NCBI GenBank assembly: GCA_007922225.1 | Contig: ML679970.1 | Coordinates: 26,032,631-26,096,630 of the forward strand | Source: Emydura subglobosa | Lineage: Eukaryota; Chordata; Testudines; Chelidae | Length of the DNA: 64,000 bases | Direction of reading: 5' to 3' | Part shown: piece by piece, positions 1-31,669 of the stretch | Position numbering within the stretch: position 1 is the first letter of the stretch | How the letters are laid out: the number at the start of each line of letters is the position of its first letter | Program-made: the position numbers and the translations under genes | Notes under the pieces: generated by a model | Database searches by the model: none | What the model was told of the DNA's origin: nothing | What the model saw: the letters and a program-made list of their open reading frames with translations, nothing else

Positions 1-683
1 TTCAGACCCACAAGCTCCCCCAGGCAGAGCTCTGGTCAGTCATTAGCCCCCCCCCCCCCCCCGTAGATGGGGAAACCAAGGCACACCCCAAGGAAGTGAC
101 TTACCAAAGGGACAAAGCAAGTGCATAGTACAGCTGGGAAAAGAACTTAGAGACCCCTGCTCTATAGATCCCACTTCTCCCCCCAAGCCAGCAATAGAAC
201 CCAGGAGTGCTGCATGATGGGCTGGAGGGCCTCCCACATCCCCAGCCTCTGTTCAAAGGAACCAGCCCAGCTGGCTCCAGCTCCCTGGTACCACAAGGCC
301 GTCTGCTGCTTCCCACGTGTAGCCTAGTTCTGCCCCCAGACAGCCAGGATCCTGAGCTTATGGTTGGTACTGGGGACAGAGGCAGCCAGCACAAGCCCAG
401 AGACCAGCCCTACAGCTGGCAAAGGGCAAGCCCTTCTCCTGAGCTACAGCCAGGCAGGAGGGGAGGAAGCAGCTGACAGGACAAGTGCTGCCACCTGGTG
501 GAGCTTCCTCATACTGCAGGAACACTGCAGCAGGGACAGCACTCACTCTTTGCCCTGTAGAGTTGATAGGCAGCAACTCTCAGGTAGGGCCCTGTCTGTA
601 TCCTCCAGATGCAGAAGGTGCCAGAGACAGAAGGGGGATATCCTATCGACAGGCATCTGAGGGGCTTGCTCTGCCCTGCTCAC
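1..683 (-). other. RAB1B: RAB1B intron 5 (partial)
   Basis: No exon is found here. It holds a 16-base C run (47-62) beside a MIR-like SINE and otherwise nothing I recognise. The terminal RAB1B exon must lie left of position 1. Confidence 0.7.
63..205 (-). repeat. MIR/CORE-type SINE
   Basis: The plus strand shows the reverse complement of a MIR-like body: GATGGGGAAACCAAGGCAC followed by a region ending in imprecise B-box-like sequence. Diverged; limits are approximate. Confidence 0.5.
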
Positions 684-14737
<14,054 letters not shown>

Positions 14738-14780
14738 GGCGGCGCCCCCGCGGTGGCTTCGGCGGCTCCTCCTCACTCAC

Positions 14781-14793
14781 AAGATGGCGGCGG
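14781..14793 (+). promoter_or_regulatory. YY1-like site
   Basis: AAGATGGCGGCGG matches the YY1 consensus AAGATGGCGGC exactly over 11 bases. It lies 44 bases upstream of the RAB1B start codon, where YY1 sites often mark TSSs of TATA-less promoters. Confidence 0.65.
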
Positions 14794-14876
14794 CCTGCGG
14801 CTCCCTCCCGCGGTCCTCCTCCCCCCGCACCCCAGGGTCGGCTTAGCCAGCGCGCAAGTGCAGTATACAGCCCGCG

Positions 14877-14896
14877 GCACCCTGGGATATGTAGTC
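14877..14896 (-). promoter_or_regulatory. ZNF143/THAP11-like site 1
   Basis: On the minus strand this reads GACTACATATCCCAGGGTGC, close to the SBS consensus ACTACAATTCCCAGNATGC. Best match of four. Confidence 0.65.
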
Positions 14897-14970
14897 TCGC
14901 GCTCACGCTTGGCCACGCCCCTTCCCCTCCGGCTGCGCGACCTGCGGGGAAGCGCGCCTGTGCGGAGAGC

Positions 14971-14995
14971 GCATTACTTCATGGGATGCGTAGTT
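14971..14995 (-). promoter_or_regulatory. ZNF143/THAP11-like site 2
   Basis: Minus strand AACTACGCATCCCATGAAG, then TAATGC. The ACTAC..TCCCA core is kept; the 3' half is diverged. Confidence 0.5.
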
Positions 14996-15055
14996 CCTCC
15001 TACCCAGGTGTCACACGCACTGGCCGAGTGCGCAGGCGCCAAACACGCAATCTCT

Positions 15056-15071
15056 CACGGGATATGTAGTT
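15056..15071 (-). promoter_or_regulatory. ZNF143/THAP11-like site 3
   Basis: Minus strand AAACTACATATCCCGTG. The ACTACATATCCC core is identical to site 1. Confidence 0.5.
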
Positions 15072-15092
15072 TTCTTGCCAGACTCTATCAAC

Positions 15093-15098
15093 CACGTG
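15093..15098. promoter_or_regulatory. CACGTG E-box
   Basis: Palindromic CACGTG (context ACCACGTGAT) between ZNF143-like sites 3 and 4; USF/TFE-type binding possible. Short motif, so functional relevance is an inference. Confidence 0.35.
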
Positions 15099-15133
15099 AT
15101 CAGTGTCCCCGTCATTTATTCCGCAGCCGCAAA

Positions 15134-15154
15134 GCCCCTGGGGGATGTAGTTTT
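15134..15154 (-). promoter_or_regulatory. ZNF143/THAP11-like site 4
   Basis: Minus strand AAAACTACATCCCCCAGGGG keeps ACTACA..CCCCAG with a changed centre. Same orientation as the other three. Confidence 0.45.
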
Positions 15155-15194
15155 TTTATTCACCAAGTTAACTTCGAAACCCAAGAGCACAAGG

Positions 15195-15310
15195 GAGGGG
15201 CTGGGCGTCCTGAGTCCTGGTTTCTAGCCCCAACTCTGGAAGGGGAGTATGATCTAGTGGTTAGAACCAGGGGGTGGAAGTCCGGACCCCTGGGTTCTAT
15301 TCACAGGTGA
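15195..15310 (+). repeat. tRNA-derived SINE head(s)
   Basis: TGATCTAGTGGTTAGAACC is an A-box-like tRNA word and CCCCTGGGTTCTATTCACAG the B-box-like word about 45 bases on. A partial second copy precedes it (CCTGAGTCCTGG). Confidence 0.7.
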
Positions 15311-15727
15311 ATAACGCAGTGTGTGGGTCACTGTTGCCTTTGGCCTGTGTTGAATTTGCCCCTAGTGAAACTCATCCTTTTTCTTGTATCACAGGACAAG
15401 GGAAACCAGCGCTCCCAATCTATCTTTCCAACAGGCCCCTGCCCTCTCTAGGGGTTATTCACAGCACAGTGCTACAGAGCAGGACCTGGGCCTGGTACTT
15501 GGTTATGGGGCTGGCTGCAGAAATGGCTTGGGGCAGCAACTGGCTTCTGTGATACATAGAGGAGGTTTCATCTAATGATGGCCCTTTTAGTTTTGTGTCT
15601 GTTCATCTATAATCCTAGGGGGCCCCACACAGCCCTGATGTGGACAGTATTTTAGAGGCTCAAGAGCATCACACTCTGTGCAGTAAGTGCCCTCTCCCTT
15701 AAAGATGTCCCACCAGAAGGGTCCATA

Positions 15728-15857
15728 GGTAGGGTGACCAGATAGCACGTGTGAAAAATCAGAACGGGGGTGCAGGGTAATAGTAGGTCCCTATATAAGA
15801 CAAAGACCCAAATATCAGGATTGTCCCTATAACATCGGGACATCTAGTCACCCTACC
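15728..15857. mobile_element. 130-bp MITE-like element with 16-bp TIRs
   Basis: GGTAGGGTGACCAGAT at 15728-15743 is the inverse of the sequence at 15842-15857 with one mismatch. The interior contains TATATAAGACAAAGACCC and TTGTCCCTATAAC and no ORF. Non-autonomous DNA-transposon-like unit; a clean target-site duplication is not evident. The same sequence style is, to my recollection, common in turtle genomes. Confidence 0.75.
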
Positions 15858-15984
15858 TGTAGGGGATCGCCAGAGCAGTGGCATAGACGGAAGAGACCCT
15901 GAACTTCCTGTCAGTCTAGACGCTGTTGGGAGCATGACAGGAAGAATGGCAGCAAGGGCGGCTCACAATTACTCCAGTAAGGGA

Positions 15985-16275
15985 AGGAGCACTACCTGTG
16001 CAGGGATCTCCTTCCTGCCTGGTTATTCTAGTCCCTGCCTCTCTCAGCAAGGAGTGCTGGCTGCACTGCAAGCGGAGAAGCTCTTGGCTACTCCAGTCTA
16101 CTCTAGACTGCTCCTGAAGGAAACACTATGGGGAGCAGGGGAGGAGAGCTGGCTGAGAAGGAGCATCCAGCCTCTCCCAGTAGGAGGGGCTGTAGGGTAT
16201 GGAGCAGGAGCTCTGGCTAGGGGAACTCCTGGCTATTCCAGCTCTGGCCTTCCCCAACAGGGGGCACTGTAAGGA
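15985..16275 (+). repeat. dispersed repeat, tandemly arranged
   Basis: Successive units carry GGTTATTCTAGTCCCTGCC, TACTCCAGTCTACTC and GGCTATTCCAGCTCTGGCC, each followed by a CAGCAAGGAG / CAACAGGGGGC-type word. A related unit lies at 31.37-31.45 kb. Confidence 0.5.
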
Positions 16276-16697
16276 GTGTAGCCCGGAATAGCACAGTCCC
16301 AGGCTGGCACCTGTTATGGTTCATGGCATGCAAACAGAGAAGGAGAAGAAAACATACAATATGCATGGGGGAAGCTTAACCATAATGCTACTTTATTGCT
16401 TAGAAATCAGAATGAAAACAAACAACAACCCAACAACAGAGAGCGACGAAGCAGGCTGCTCTCTAAAACCAGAACACTCCAGCTCACCCCACTTTGCTGT
16501 AGGCCAGCTAGCTGCAAACCAACTTTACTCACATGCATGCTAGCTTTTTTACAGAGCCCCCCCTCCAGCCTGCTAGCAGAACCAGGACCCCCTGCTCAGC
16601 CCTTAAAGTAATAGCATGCAATTCCAGCGCAGTCATCAATGCACCACAGTGCCCTCACACTGGTGCTACCCTCCTGGCATCTTATTGCAGAGAGGTG

Positions 16698-17252
16698 GGG
16701 TTGCCAATTTTCTAATGACTGAAAACTCTGCCCTGCCCCGCCCTCTCCCAAGACTCCACCGTGACCTTGTCTCTTCCCTCAGACCCAGCCCTGCCTCTTC
16801 CCTCAGCCCCTGCCCCATGTCACGCTTTTCCCCCCTCCCACCATCTCCTCGCTCTCCCCCTGCACCCCCGACCTGCTGGGTCTCACCTGCCACTTGCAGA
16901 CATGGGCTGGGAGGAGCTGACATGCAGCCTGCCTGCCCGCCTGTCCAATCAGGGAATGACGGGGTGTGTGTGGGGGGGGTCAGGCCCCAGAGGCAATCAG
17001 GGGCAATCGGGGCACAGCAGGGTGGAGAGGCAGCCAGGATTCTCCCCACACCCGGGGTGGCCATCCCCAGTGCCTGCCTCTGCCGGAGGGGATGCTGCAG
17101 AGCCACTACTTCAGGCTCCAGCAGCTGCTTTGCCCGCCCGCGGGGGCGGGGGCCGGTTACTGCAGGTGACTGGACTGTTAATGCCGACCGGACACTGCCA
17201 GGTTCTCTTTTTGACTGGACTTGCCGGTTGAAAACCGGACACATGGCCACCA
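16698..17252. repeat. GC-rich dispersed element, ~555 bp
   Basis: Begins GGGTTGCCAATTTTCTAATG and ends AAAACCGGACACATGGCC, with GACCGGACACTGCCAGG and GACTGGACTTGCCGG internally. The sharp change from the flanks and the repeated ACCGGAC words suggest an inserted unit of a family I associate with turtle genomes. Class not determined. Confidence 0.45.
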
Positions 17253-18344
17253 CAGCGGGCGCTCCCCTAGCCAAATGATGGGGAAATCCTCCCTGGGGCC
17301 TGCATGGGAGAGGCATCTCCCTTCCCCCAAATATCCTGACTGCTCTATGGGATTGGGAAGGACAGTGACCCCCCACCCCCCAAAAATTTAAAGCCAGTGG
17401 AACAGCCACCCCTGGAAGGTAGCAGGAGGGGGGCAGCCAGGACCTGGGGAGGGGCAGGGTGGGAGGCTTCCAGGGCCATGACAAGGGCTGATGGCAGGCA
17501 GGGTAGAGATTGGGGGGGGAGCGGGAGGAGGAGCCATGCCTGCAGGGGGAGGGCCTGGCTGCTCCAGTCCATCAGCATATCCAGCAGCTCTGATTGGCTG
17601 TCTTTCCCAAGGCTAAGGAAGGGCAGCCAATCAGAGGCTTCCCAATAGCATGAGCTGAGGTGACAAAGACTGTGGGCCAAATGGGGACTGGGGGCATGTG
17701 GAATGAACGCAGGGAAATGTCTCTGTTTGTGGCACAGTCCATATGCAAATGAATGTAAATATATTCAAATTGCTGGCAGGGACACACTAGGAAGTGCATT
17801 TCTTCAAGCCCCAGGTCCCGGAGCCCTGGGATAATGGGCCAATCACAGCCTTCCTTTACCTGCTGGCGGTGGAGAGATGCTGGGAGACGATTCCCCTGGC
17901 AGGAGCAAAGCAAGGTCCCATACACTAGCTCGCACGTCTCATGCTGGCCTTAGCCGCACGCCAAGTTGGGCCTGGCTCATGGGGACTGAGCACTGGGGCA
18001 GGGACCTGCTTCGAGCTTATGAGCTCAGAACTGGAATCACAGCTGAGGAAATCCAGGGTCTTCAACCCCTAAACTGAGCCCCATTGGGGGGCTGGGGCTG
18101 CCGGACTTGGCTTAAAGGAGCAGGATGCATCAACAGAGGCCAATTCCACAGCAGCTGGATTCCCCAATAAGGCAGCTCCGGGGGGGCTGGGTCAGAGCCA
18201 TCGTCCCCTAGAGGGAACAGCCCCAAGTCCCATTCCCCATCCCGGAGCCAGCCAGTCCCCCCACCCTGGGGTCAGCTCGGAGCCAGCACCCCCTGGAGGG
18301 GAAAGCCCCACCCCCCAGAAGGAAGAGCCCCCCCATACACGATG

Positions 18345-19434
18345 AGATTTCAAAGTACCTTTTATTTCTACAGCAACACTGGTAAATTCAGAGCTAACTC
18401 AGCAGGTGCCCGACCCCCCCCCCCCCCCGTGCGCTCCCCTGCAGGGGGATAGGCAGGTGGTGAAGCAGTGAGGGCTCAGTAGGGAGCCAGCGAGGGCTCT
18501 GTCAGGTTGGGGGGAGATTTTCCATAGCAGCCTCTCCCCAAACTGGCCAGCCGTCCCTACACCCCCCGCTCTGGGGCCCAGCCCCTGTGGAGGGTGGTAA
18601 CAGCCCCCCATCCTCGCTCTGGGGCCCAGCAGTGGTTGGGGGCCATTTAAATAGCGGAGTACAAAGATGTGACAGGCTGGGGAGGGCAATGAACTGTGCA
18701 ATACCTATAGCTCCAGTCCCCTCGCCCCGGAGGGGATGAGTGTTTTCCAGTGTAAGGCCCAGGCTCTAGCTAGAAGGAAATGAGACCCCCCCTGGTAGCG
18801 GGGTTAGTGTTGAAGAGTCAGGGGGGAGGGGCGGTCACCAGCTTGCACCAGGCCCACGCAAACCGGGGTCACACCAGCCACACCTCGGGCACCAGCCTCC
18901 TTCAGCAAGAGATTGGGGCTTCCCTGCTGCTGTAGGGCGCTGTGGGGAGGGGAGGGTTGTGGGTAGGTGGGGGGAAGACGCTCAGAGGGGCTAGATACTG
19001 AGCAGCGGCAGGTGCTGTGTCTGTCGGGACAAAGGGGGAGGGGTTTCCCAGCTGATCTGGGGCCAGCAGGGAGTGAAGAGGGGCAAAGGGGGCTCCTGCC
19101 GGGGACGACTCCCTGAGAACGAAACATAAATACAAAGGAAAAGAGGTGATCAGTGACCCAGCAGTGACGGGGTGGATGTAACTCACTAGCCGCTCCCTTC
19201 TCCTACCCAGCAGTGGAGCTCCAGGGATCTCCCTTGAACACCTCCCAACATCCCGCCCCCCCACCAGCACGACCCAGCCCCAAAGACGAGTCTCCCCATC
19301 CCATCCAAGCATCAGATCCGCAGGCTGAGGGGTGAGGGCAGCCGATGGAGATGTAACAGCAGGTGTTGTCTCCTCTACTCCGGCTCATGGGGGCAGTGGG
19401 GGTGTCCGTGGGGGTTTGTGGGTGTCCGTGGGGG
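18345..19434 (-). other. KLC2: KLC2 3'UTR
   Basis: About 1.09 kb from the stop codon to just past AATAAA at 18361-18366. G/C-rich; includes a 16-base C run near 18,413. The 3' cut position is estimated. Confidence 0.75.
18361..18366 (-). terminator. KLC2: KLC2 poly(A) signal AATAAA
   Basis: Minus strand reads AGAAATAAAAGGTAC. It is the canonical hexamer at the end of the KLC2 transcript; no closer one to the stop was seen. Confidence 0.75.
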
Positions 19435-27137
<7,703 letters not shown>

Positions 27138-27194
27138 CTATGAGACAGGGACCTGGCCCCCTCCCCACCCACACACGTTCAGGGCCTCAGCCCG

Positions 27195-27345
27195 GCCACC
27201 CCTCAGAATTGAACCCAGGAATCCTGGCTCCCAGCCTCCCTGCTCTCACTCCTTGACCCCCCTTCCCTCCCCTCCCAGAACTGGAAACGGAACCCAGGAG
27301 TCCTGGCTCCGGGCCCCCCCTGCTCTCACCACTAGACCCCCCTGG
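27195..27345 (-). repeat. tRNA-derived SINE, two copies
   Basis: TGAACCCAGGAATCCTGGCT and GGAACCCAGGAGTCCTGGC about 90 bases apart, followed by CTCACCACTAGACCCCCC. Lies just upstream of the KLC2 start-codon exon. Confidence 0.7.
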
Positions 27346-28101
27346 GAGATGCTGGGGGAAGGAGGGGCGCATGGGGGAGGGGTACATGGGCGCCTGCATC
27401 TCCCTGGAATGACCCCTGATTCCCGGCGCCGCAGTCCCAGCCTCCCCCAGCAGAGGCCAGCGGCCGGAGCACAGCGACGCAATGCGGTGCGGGCCCCACT
27501 CAGCCGGCGGCTCGCGGGACCCCGCCGGGACGGGGGAGACAGATCGTTCCCCGCCTCCCCACCACTGAGCGACCTCCCCTGGCCCCCAAAGAGGGCCCCC
27601 GCTGCCCCCCGCTTCTCCCCCGAGCCCCCCACTGCACCTTGAAACTGCCCCAGCGCAGCCCCCACCCCCCCCCATCCCCTTCCACCCCCCCCCCACTGCT
27701 CTCTGCAACTGCCCCCCACGCCCCAGTGTCACCCTGCGACTCCCCCGGACCCACCCCCCGCGGACCTTGCAGCTGCCACCCCCGGACATGCTCCCCCGGC
27801 CCTGACCTGCGCCTTGGCGCCCCGTGCAATCCCCCTCCCCAGGCCCGGGCCCGGCCGCTCTGCACCTCCACCCGCCGCACCCCGTGCGCCCCCTTCGCTC
27901 CCATCCCCCGCCGCGTCCTTCACCTGCCCCGGCTGCCCAGCCCCGCGCTCAGTCCGCAATGCGCCCGCCGCGCCGCCGTGCGACCCGCTGCTCGCTCCGC
28001 CTCCCCTGCAGCCGGAGCGACGGTCCCGGCCGAGTAGCCACGTCCGGGGGCCTCCAGGCCAACGCTGCCCCGAGTCACGCCCGGGCCCCGCATCGCCCGT
28101 G

Positions 28102-28728
28102 GCCATCCCAGATGTGGAGGAACCCACCCCAGGGCCTCCCATGCCACCTGAGAGCAGTCCAGATGTGCAGGACAGCCCCCTCAGTGCCGCCATCCCGCCC
28201 AGGGCCATTCCAGATGTGGAGCAACTCATCTCGATACCCCTACCGCCGCCCAGGGCCATTCCAGATGTGGAGTAATCCCCATACCACCCCCGGACCCGCC
28301 CGATGCGAAGTAGCCCCCTAGCCCCCACCCCGCTCTACTCTCATTCCTCTGGGTAGAAACCACCCCCCAAAGGGCTCAGAACCATTCCAGATGTGGCGTA
28401 AGCCTCCCAGCCCCCCTGCACGCCCAGGGCTAGTCCAGACACCCCCTCCGGCCTCCCCGTCCCGCCACACAGACCCACACGGCCGGGGCCCTTCCAGATG
28501 TGAACGAAACACCCTCCATAGCACACTGGGTCGGTCCAGATGTGGAGGAACCCCCCATGCTGATGGAATCGTTCCAGATGGGGAGTCCGCTTTCCCCCAC
28601 CCCGAATGTCATATTCCCCTCCCCGCCCCAGCCAGCCCCCCCCCCCAGGGGCGATGCCCCCCCGCCCCGCTCCCCCGTGCTAGCCGCGCAGTACCCGCAT
28701 CTACCCCCGGCCATTCCAGATGTGCCCC
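28102..28728. repeat. decayed 51-bp minisatellite in KLC2 5' region
   Basis: The core CCATTCCAGATGTGGAG recurs with its CAGATG at 28109, 28160, 28211 and 28262 (exactly 51 bases apart), then more irregularly at 28388, 28495, 28537, 28575 and 28717, with degenerate copies near 28300 and 28436. Later spacing 38-59 bases or multiples. The core is better kept than the C-rich spacer between copies. Confidence 0.8.
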
Positions 28729-28950
28729 CCCCCCCCGGTCCCCGCTGGACCCAGCGCCCGCTTAGAGACACCCTCCTCCCCCCCCGCACACACACCTGAG
28801 ACCTCCCCCACCCACGACCCCGCCCCTACCTGCGATAGGCCCCGCCCCCTGTCCCTCGCTGTCTCCGCCCGGACTCAGCCCAGACCTGCCGCTACCGCCG
28901 GCCCCATCCCGCGCCGCCCCACCGCTACCCGGCAGCCCCCGCGGCCCGCA

Positions 28951-28958
28951 TCACGTGA
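28951..28958. promoter_or_regulatory. TCACGTGA palindrome
   Basis: Perfect 8-base USF/TFE3-type E-box, about 120 bases upstream of the candidate exon-1 donor at 28830, at the edge of the CpG-rich block. Function is inferred. Confidence 0.45.
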
Positions 28959-28985
28959 CACCCACCCTCAGACTCGTAACCTCCA

Positions 28986-28993
28986 TATAAAGG
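28986..28993 (+). promoter_or_regulatory. plus-strand TATA-like box
   Basis: TATAAAGG reads on the plus strand, opposite to all genes here. Could be chance, or the core of an antisense transcript leaving the KLC2 promoter. Confidence 0.25.
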
Positions 28994-29104
28994 GGAAGAG
29001 GCCCGCGCCGCCGGCGACTTAGTGTCCGGTGGGCAGAAATCCAGCGCCTTAAAGGGGAGGCGGGCTCTGCCCTGCCCTGCCCGGGTTTGGAAGATGGAGC
29101 TGGC

Positions 29105-29260
29105 TGTTAAAGGGCTGGGGGCCCGGACGCCTGGGTTCTATCCCCAGCGCTGGGCGGGGGGAGGGGGCCAGTGGCTGGAGCAGGGGGTTGGGCCGGGAGC
29201 CAGGACTCCTGGGTTCTCTCCTGGCTCCGGGAGGGGAGCGGGGTCTAGTGGTTAGAGCAG
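29105..29260 (+). repeat. two head-to-tail tRNA-derived SINE heads
   Basis: CGCCTGGGTTCTATCCCCAG and GGACTCCTGGGTTCTCTCC are B-box words about 95 bases apart; GGGTCTAGTGGTTAGAGC is a near-perfect tRNA-type A box. Confidence 0.75.
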
Positions 29261-31364
29261 GGGAGGCCAGGGGGCCCCAACACCTGTCATGAGCCGTGTG
29301 ACCCTGGGGCAAGGCCTGTCCCTCTGAGCGGGGCTAGCGCCCACCCCGGGGCTGTACCGCCTTTGCTTCCGGCGAGCAGTGAAAGCGGCAGGGGCCGCAG
29401 GGGCTCACGCCAGGCAGGTGAATGCTGCCCTGCGGCACCGGATTCCAGCCCTGCCTCTGCCCCGGCGGCCGGGCACGTCACCGAGCTGAACCTCGGTGGT
29501 CAGGAGTCGTGTGTTCCTTGGGGGCTGGGGGCCTGAGTTGCAGAAGTGCCGAGCACTCACCACTGCGGCTGGGAGCTGGGCTTAGAGCATTATGTGGCAT
29601 TTCTCTGTTAAGGAAAAAAATCAGATCCAAGCTGTCTCAAATGGGGCACCCCAACTTAGCGGATCCTCTTGCCCTACATCTCGCTGTGCCTCAGCTCACC
29701 ATCTGATACACGGGGGAAGTACCCGCCTCTCACCTCAACAGGGACTTGGGCAGACAAATTAATGAACGTGCAGGGATCGTGGGTTCCATTGTGGGCCCTC
29801 AAGGAGAATGTTCCTCAACGGACACAAACTTCTACCTCGTCCCTTCCAAGCTGTCCCACTCCTGCCTCTTTCCTTGGGTCATCATCCCAGTACCAATCTT
29901 CTCACAGAGCCAAGCCCAGGCTCCAGTTATTAGACTACTTATCCTAGTCCCTGTCAGATCTGCCAACTCCTAGTCGCATTTTCATTCACCCCACCATGGT
30001 AGCATCAAAAGCAAGAGTCATAATCCTATGGCACTAGGCCAATCCTGATCCCAATCATCATCGTACCAGCCTCCAGCCCATCTCCTGCCCTGCACACAGA
30101 CCGCTAGGCCAGTGTACTCCTCCTCCTTGTTCTCTACCCCACCCCCAGTCTAGCTCCTGACCCCTCTGCATATGAATCAGGCAGCTTCCTCATCTGCAGT
30201 GTCTGGGCAAAGGGGGGGGGGGGTAGGGAGGGGGAGAGTGGTGTCACAAAGCAAATTGCCCAGACTACAGCAGCCCAGAGTTGCAATTACAGGACAGCCC
30301 TGCACTGCCCCAGGCTGGAGCATGCTCAGCGTGGACAAAATCTGCCCAGAATGTAGTTGTGACGTGTTTAGCAAGTTTCATGTGTGAACTGCAATTTTTC
30401 AAAGGTTTATAACTTGGCCAAATTTGGGCAGATGTTCAAGTGACTCACGAATGCCCCATACACCCGTACTGTGCTAAGTACAGATCTCACCCCTGCCATA
30501 TACACTGTGAAATCCCCTCCTGCCGCCTCCTTTGTTTATACAGCCATGGGTTGCACTGGCGTGTTCTGCCACAGCATTGGTTTGTCCACTCTGCTCCCAT
30601 GCTCCAAGATCCAGTTGTGTGTGCGCACGTGAGCCTCAATCTAGACCTCTGGCTGAAGTGGCAGTGTTGGCGCCCCCAGCAGTGTTTATTGAGCTAGTTA
30701 CCAACGGTGAAAGCAGTTTCTTGTCCCAGAGCTGCATAGCAGCAGCCAGGTAGTATGTCTTTCTGGCAGTTCCTAGTCACATGCCAGAGGCTAATGCGAT
30801 GGTAGAATGAGCCAGGCTGCAGGGCCCAAACTGGCAGCCTCTAGGCCCAGCTGGTACCGATGCTGCTCTGAGCTGGGACAACCCAGGCTGCAGCAGCTCC
30901 ATGGGTGCTTTTCTATACAAGGACGGGTGTTGTCTGATTGGTGGGGGGAAGGAGTGCCAATGTATGGTGGAAAGGGCAGGCTCTGTCTTTGGCCCAGAAG
31001 CGAGCACTTTCCCTCAGCTGCAATTCTTCACTGCAGCCAGAGTTTGAGAGATCACCTTGAGCGGTCCCGGACCACAGAGCCGAATCCCAGGCCATCCTGC
31101 CTCCCCAGCAGCGTTAAGACAATGGGAAGGAGCAGGGGCTGACTCCCAGGGCCAAGGTAACAGGACCCAGCAGGAGGCTGGTGCTTGAACTGTGCAGTGT
31201 CTACCCTGGGAGAGTGGGGGGTGCCAGGACCATAGTACTGACTGAGGAAGGGCAGAGGCGCTGCAGCTAGGGGTGATGTAGTGCAGCAGCACCACCTAGC
31301 TTCAAATCATAATAGCAACCGAGGGTTTCCAAGTTTGTTCAAGGCCCTGCCCCCCCCACCATAC

Positions 31365-31450
31365 AATGGTTCCAGCACCCTGGGGAAGGAGCTTCTTCAT
31401 TCTGCCGGATTCCAGCTTCCTCCCTGCCTGTCCCAGCAGGGGGCTGCAGT
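31365..31450 (+). repeat. dispersed repeat unit
   Basis: GGTTCCAGCACCCTGGGG, GGATTCCAGCTTCC, then GTCCCAGCAGGGGGCTGCAG: same phrase order as the 16.0-16.3 kb repeat. Confidence 0.45.
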
Positions 31451-31663
31451 GGGAGTTGGGGGGGAAACTCTTATGAGCACGAGTCCATGGGGGTCTGAGA
31501 GCCAGTGGCCCATGTCAGGCCTGGTATGTCTGCACTGCAATCAAACACCCGCACCTGGCCTGTGTTAGCTGGCTGGGGTGGAACAGAACAGGGATTCAGA
31601 TGAACAGACACGAAGTGCCGCCGCTACTCAAATAAAGAAATGCCTTTTAAGAAATAACCACAG

Positions 31664-31669
31664 TTTATT
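31664..31669 (-). terminator. PACS1: PACS1 distal poly(A) signal AATAAA
   Basis: Minus strand ATTAAATAAACTGTGG. The plus strand downstream of it (31,633) also reads AATAAA, but in the wrong orientation for PACS1. Confidence 0.65.

Larger units (their letters stand above)
15160..18340. other. RAB1B-KLC2 intergenic region
   Basis: About 3.2 kb with no supported gene. It holds a SINE (15.2 kb), a terminal-inverted-repeat element (15.73 kb), a dispersed GCAGGGGGC-type repeat (16.0-16.3 kb) and a long GC-rich dispersed element (16.7-17.25 kb). The remainder shows nothing I recognise. Confidence 0.7.
27400..28960. promoter_or_regulatory. KLC2: KLC2 5' GC-rich region, probable promoter and noncoding exon
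   Basis: Long CpG-dense, C-rich-on-plus stretch upstream of the first KLC2 coding exon, so the promoter and noncoding first exon(s) should lie here. Two plausible minus-strand donors for such an exon are GGCAG|GTGAAG (exon end 27924) and TCGCAG|GTAGGG (exon end 28830); sequence alone cannot choose. No TATA box is seen on the minus strand. The 28.1-28.7 kb minisatellite sits inside. Confidence 0.6.
28960..31640. other. KLC2-PACS1 intergenic region
   Basis: 2.7 kb between the KLC2 5' region and the PACS1 poly(A) end. Contains two tandem SINE heads at 29.1-29.26 kb, a G run near 30,211 and a dispersed repeat unit near 31.4 kb. No coding exon or RNA gene is supported; the rest shows nothing I recognise. 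Confidence 0.7.

Noticed and set aside
1..683. Terminal RAB1B exon
   Set aside because: Looked for the SAK and Cys-Cys end on the minus strand; not present.
16666..17484. 272-codon minus-strand ORF
   Set aside because: Overlaps the dispersed GC-rich element; translation is Pro/Gly/Ala-rich without domains.
27729..28328. 199-codon minus-strand ORF, and plus-strand ORFs with IPDVE repeats, over the KLC2 51-bp array
   Set aside because: A 51-base period keeps any frame open when stop-free, so periodic peptides appear in several frames. No codon bias or splice signals support coding.
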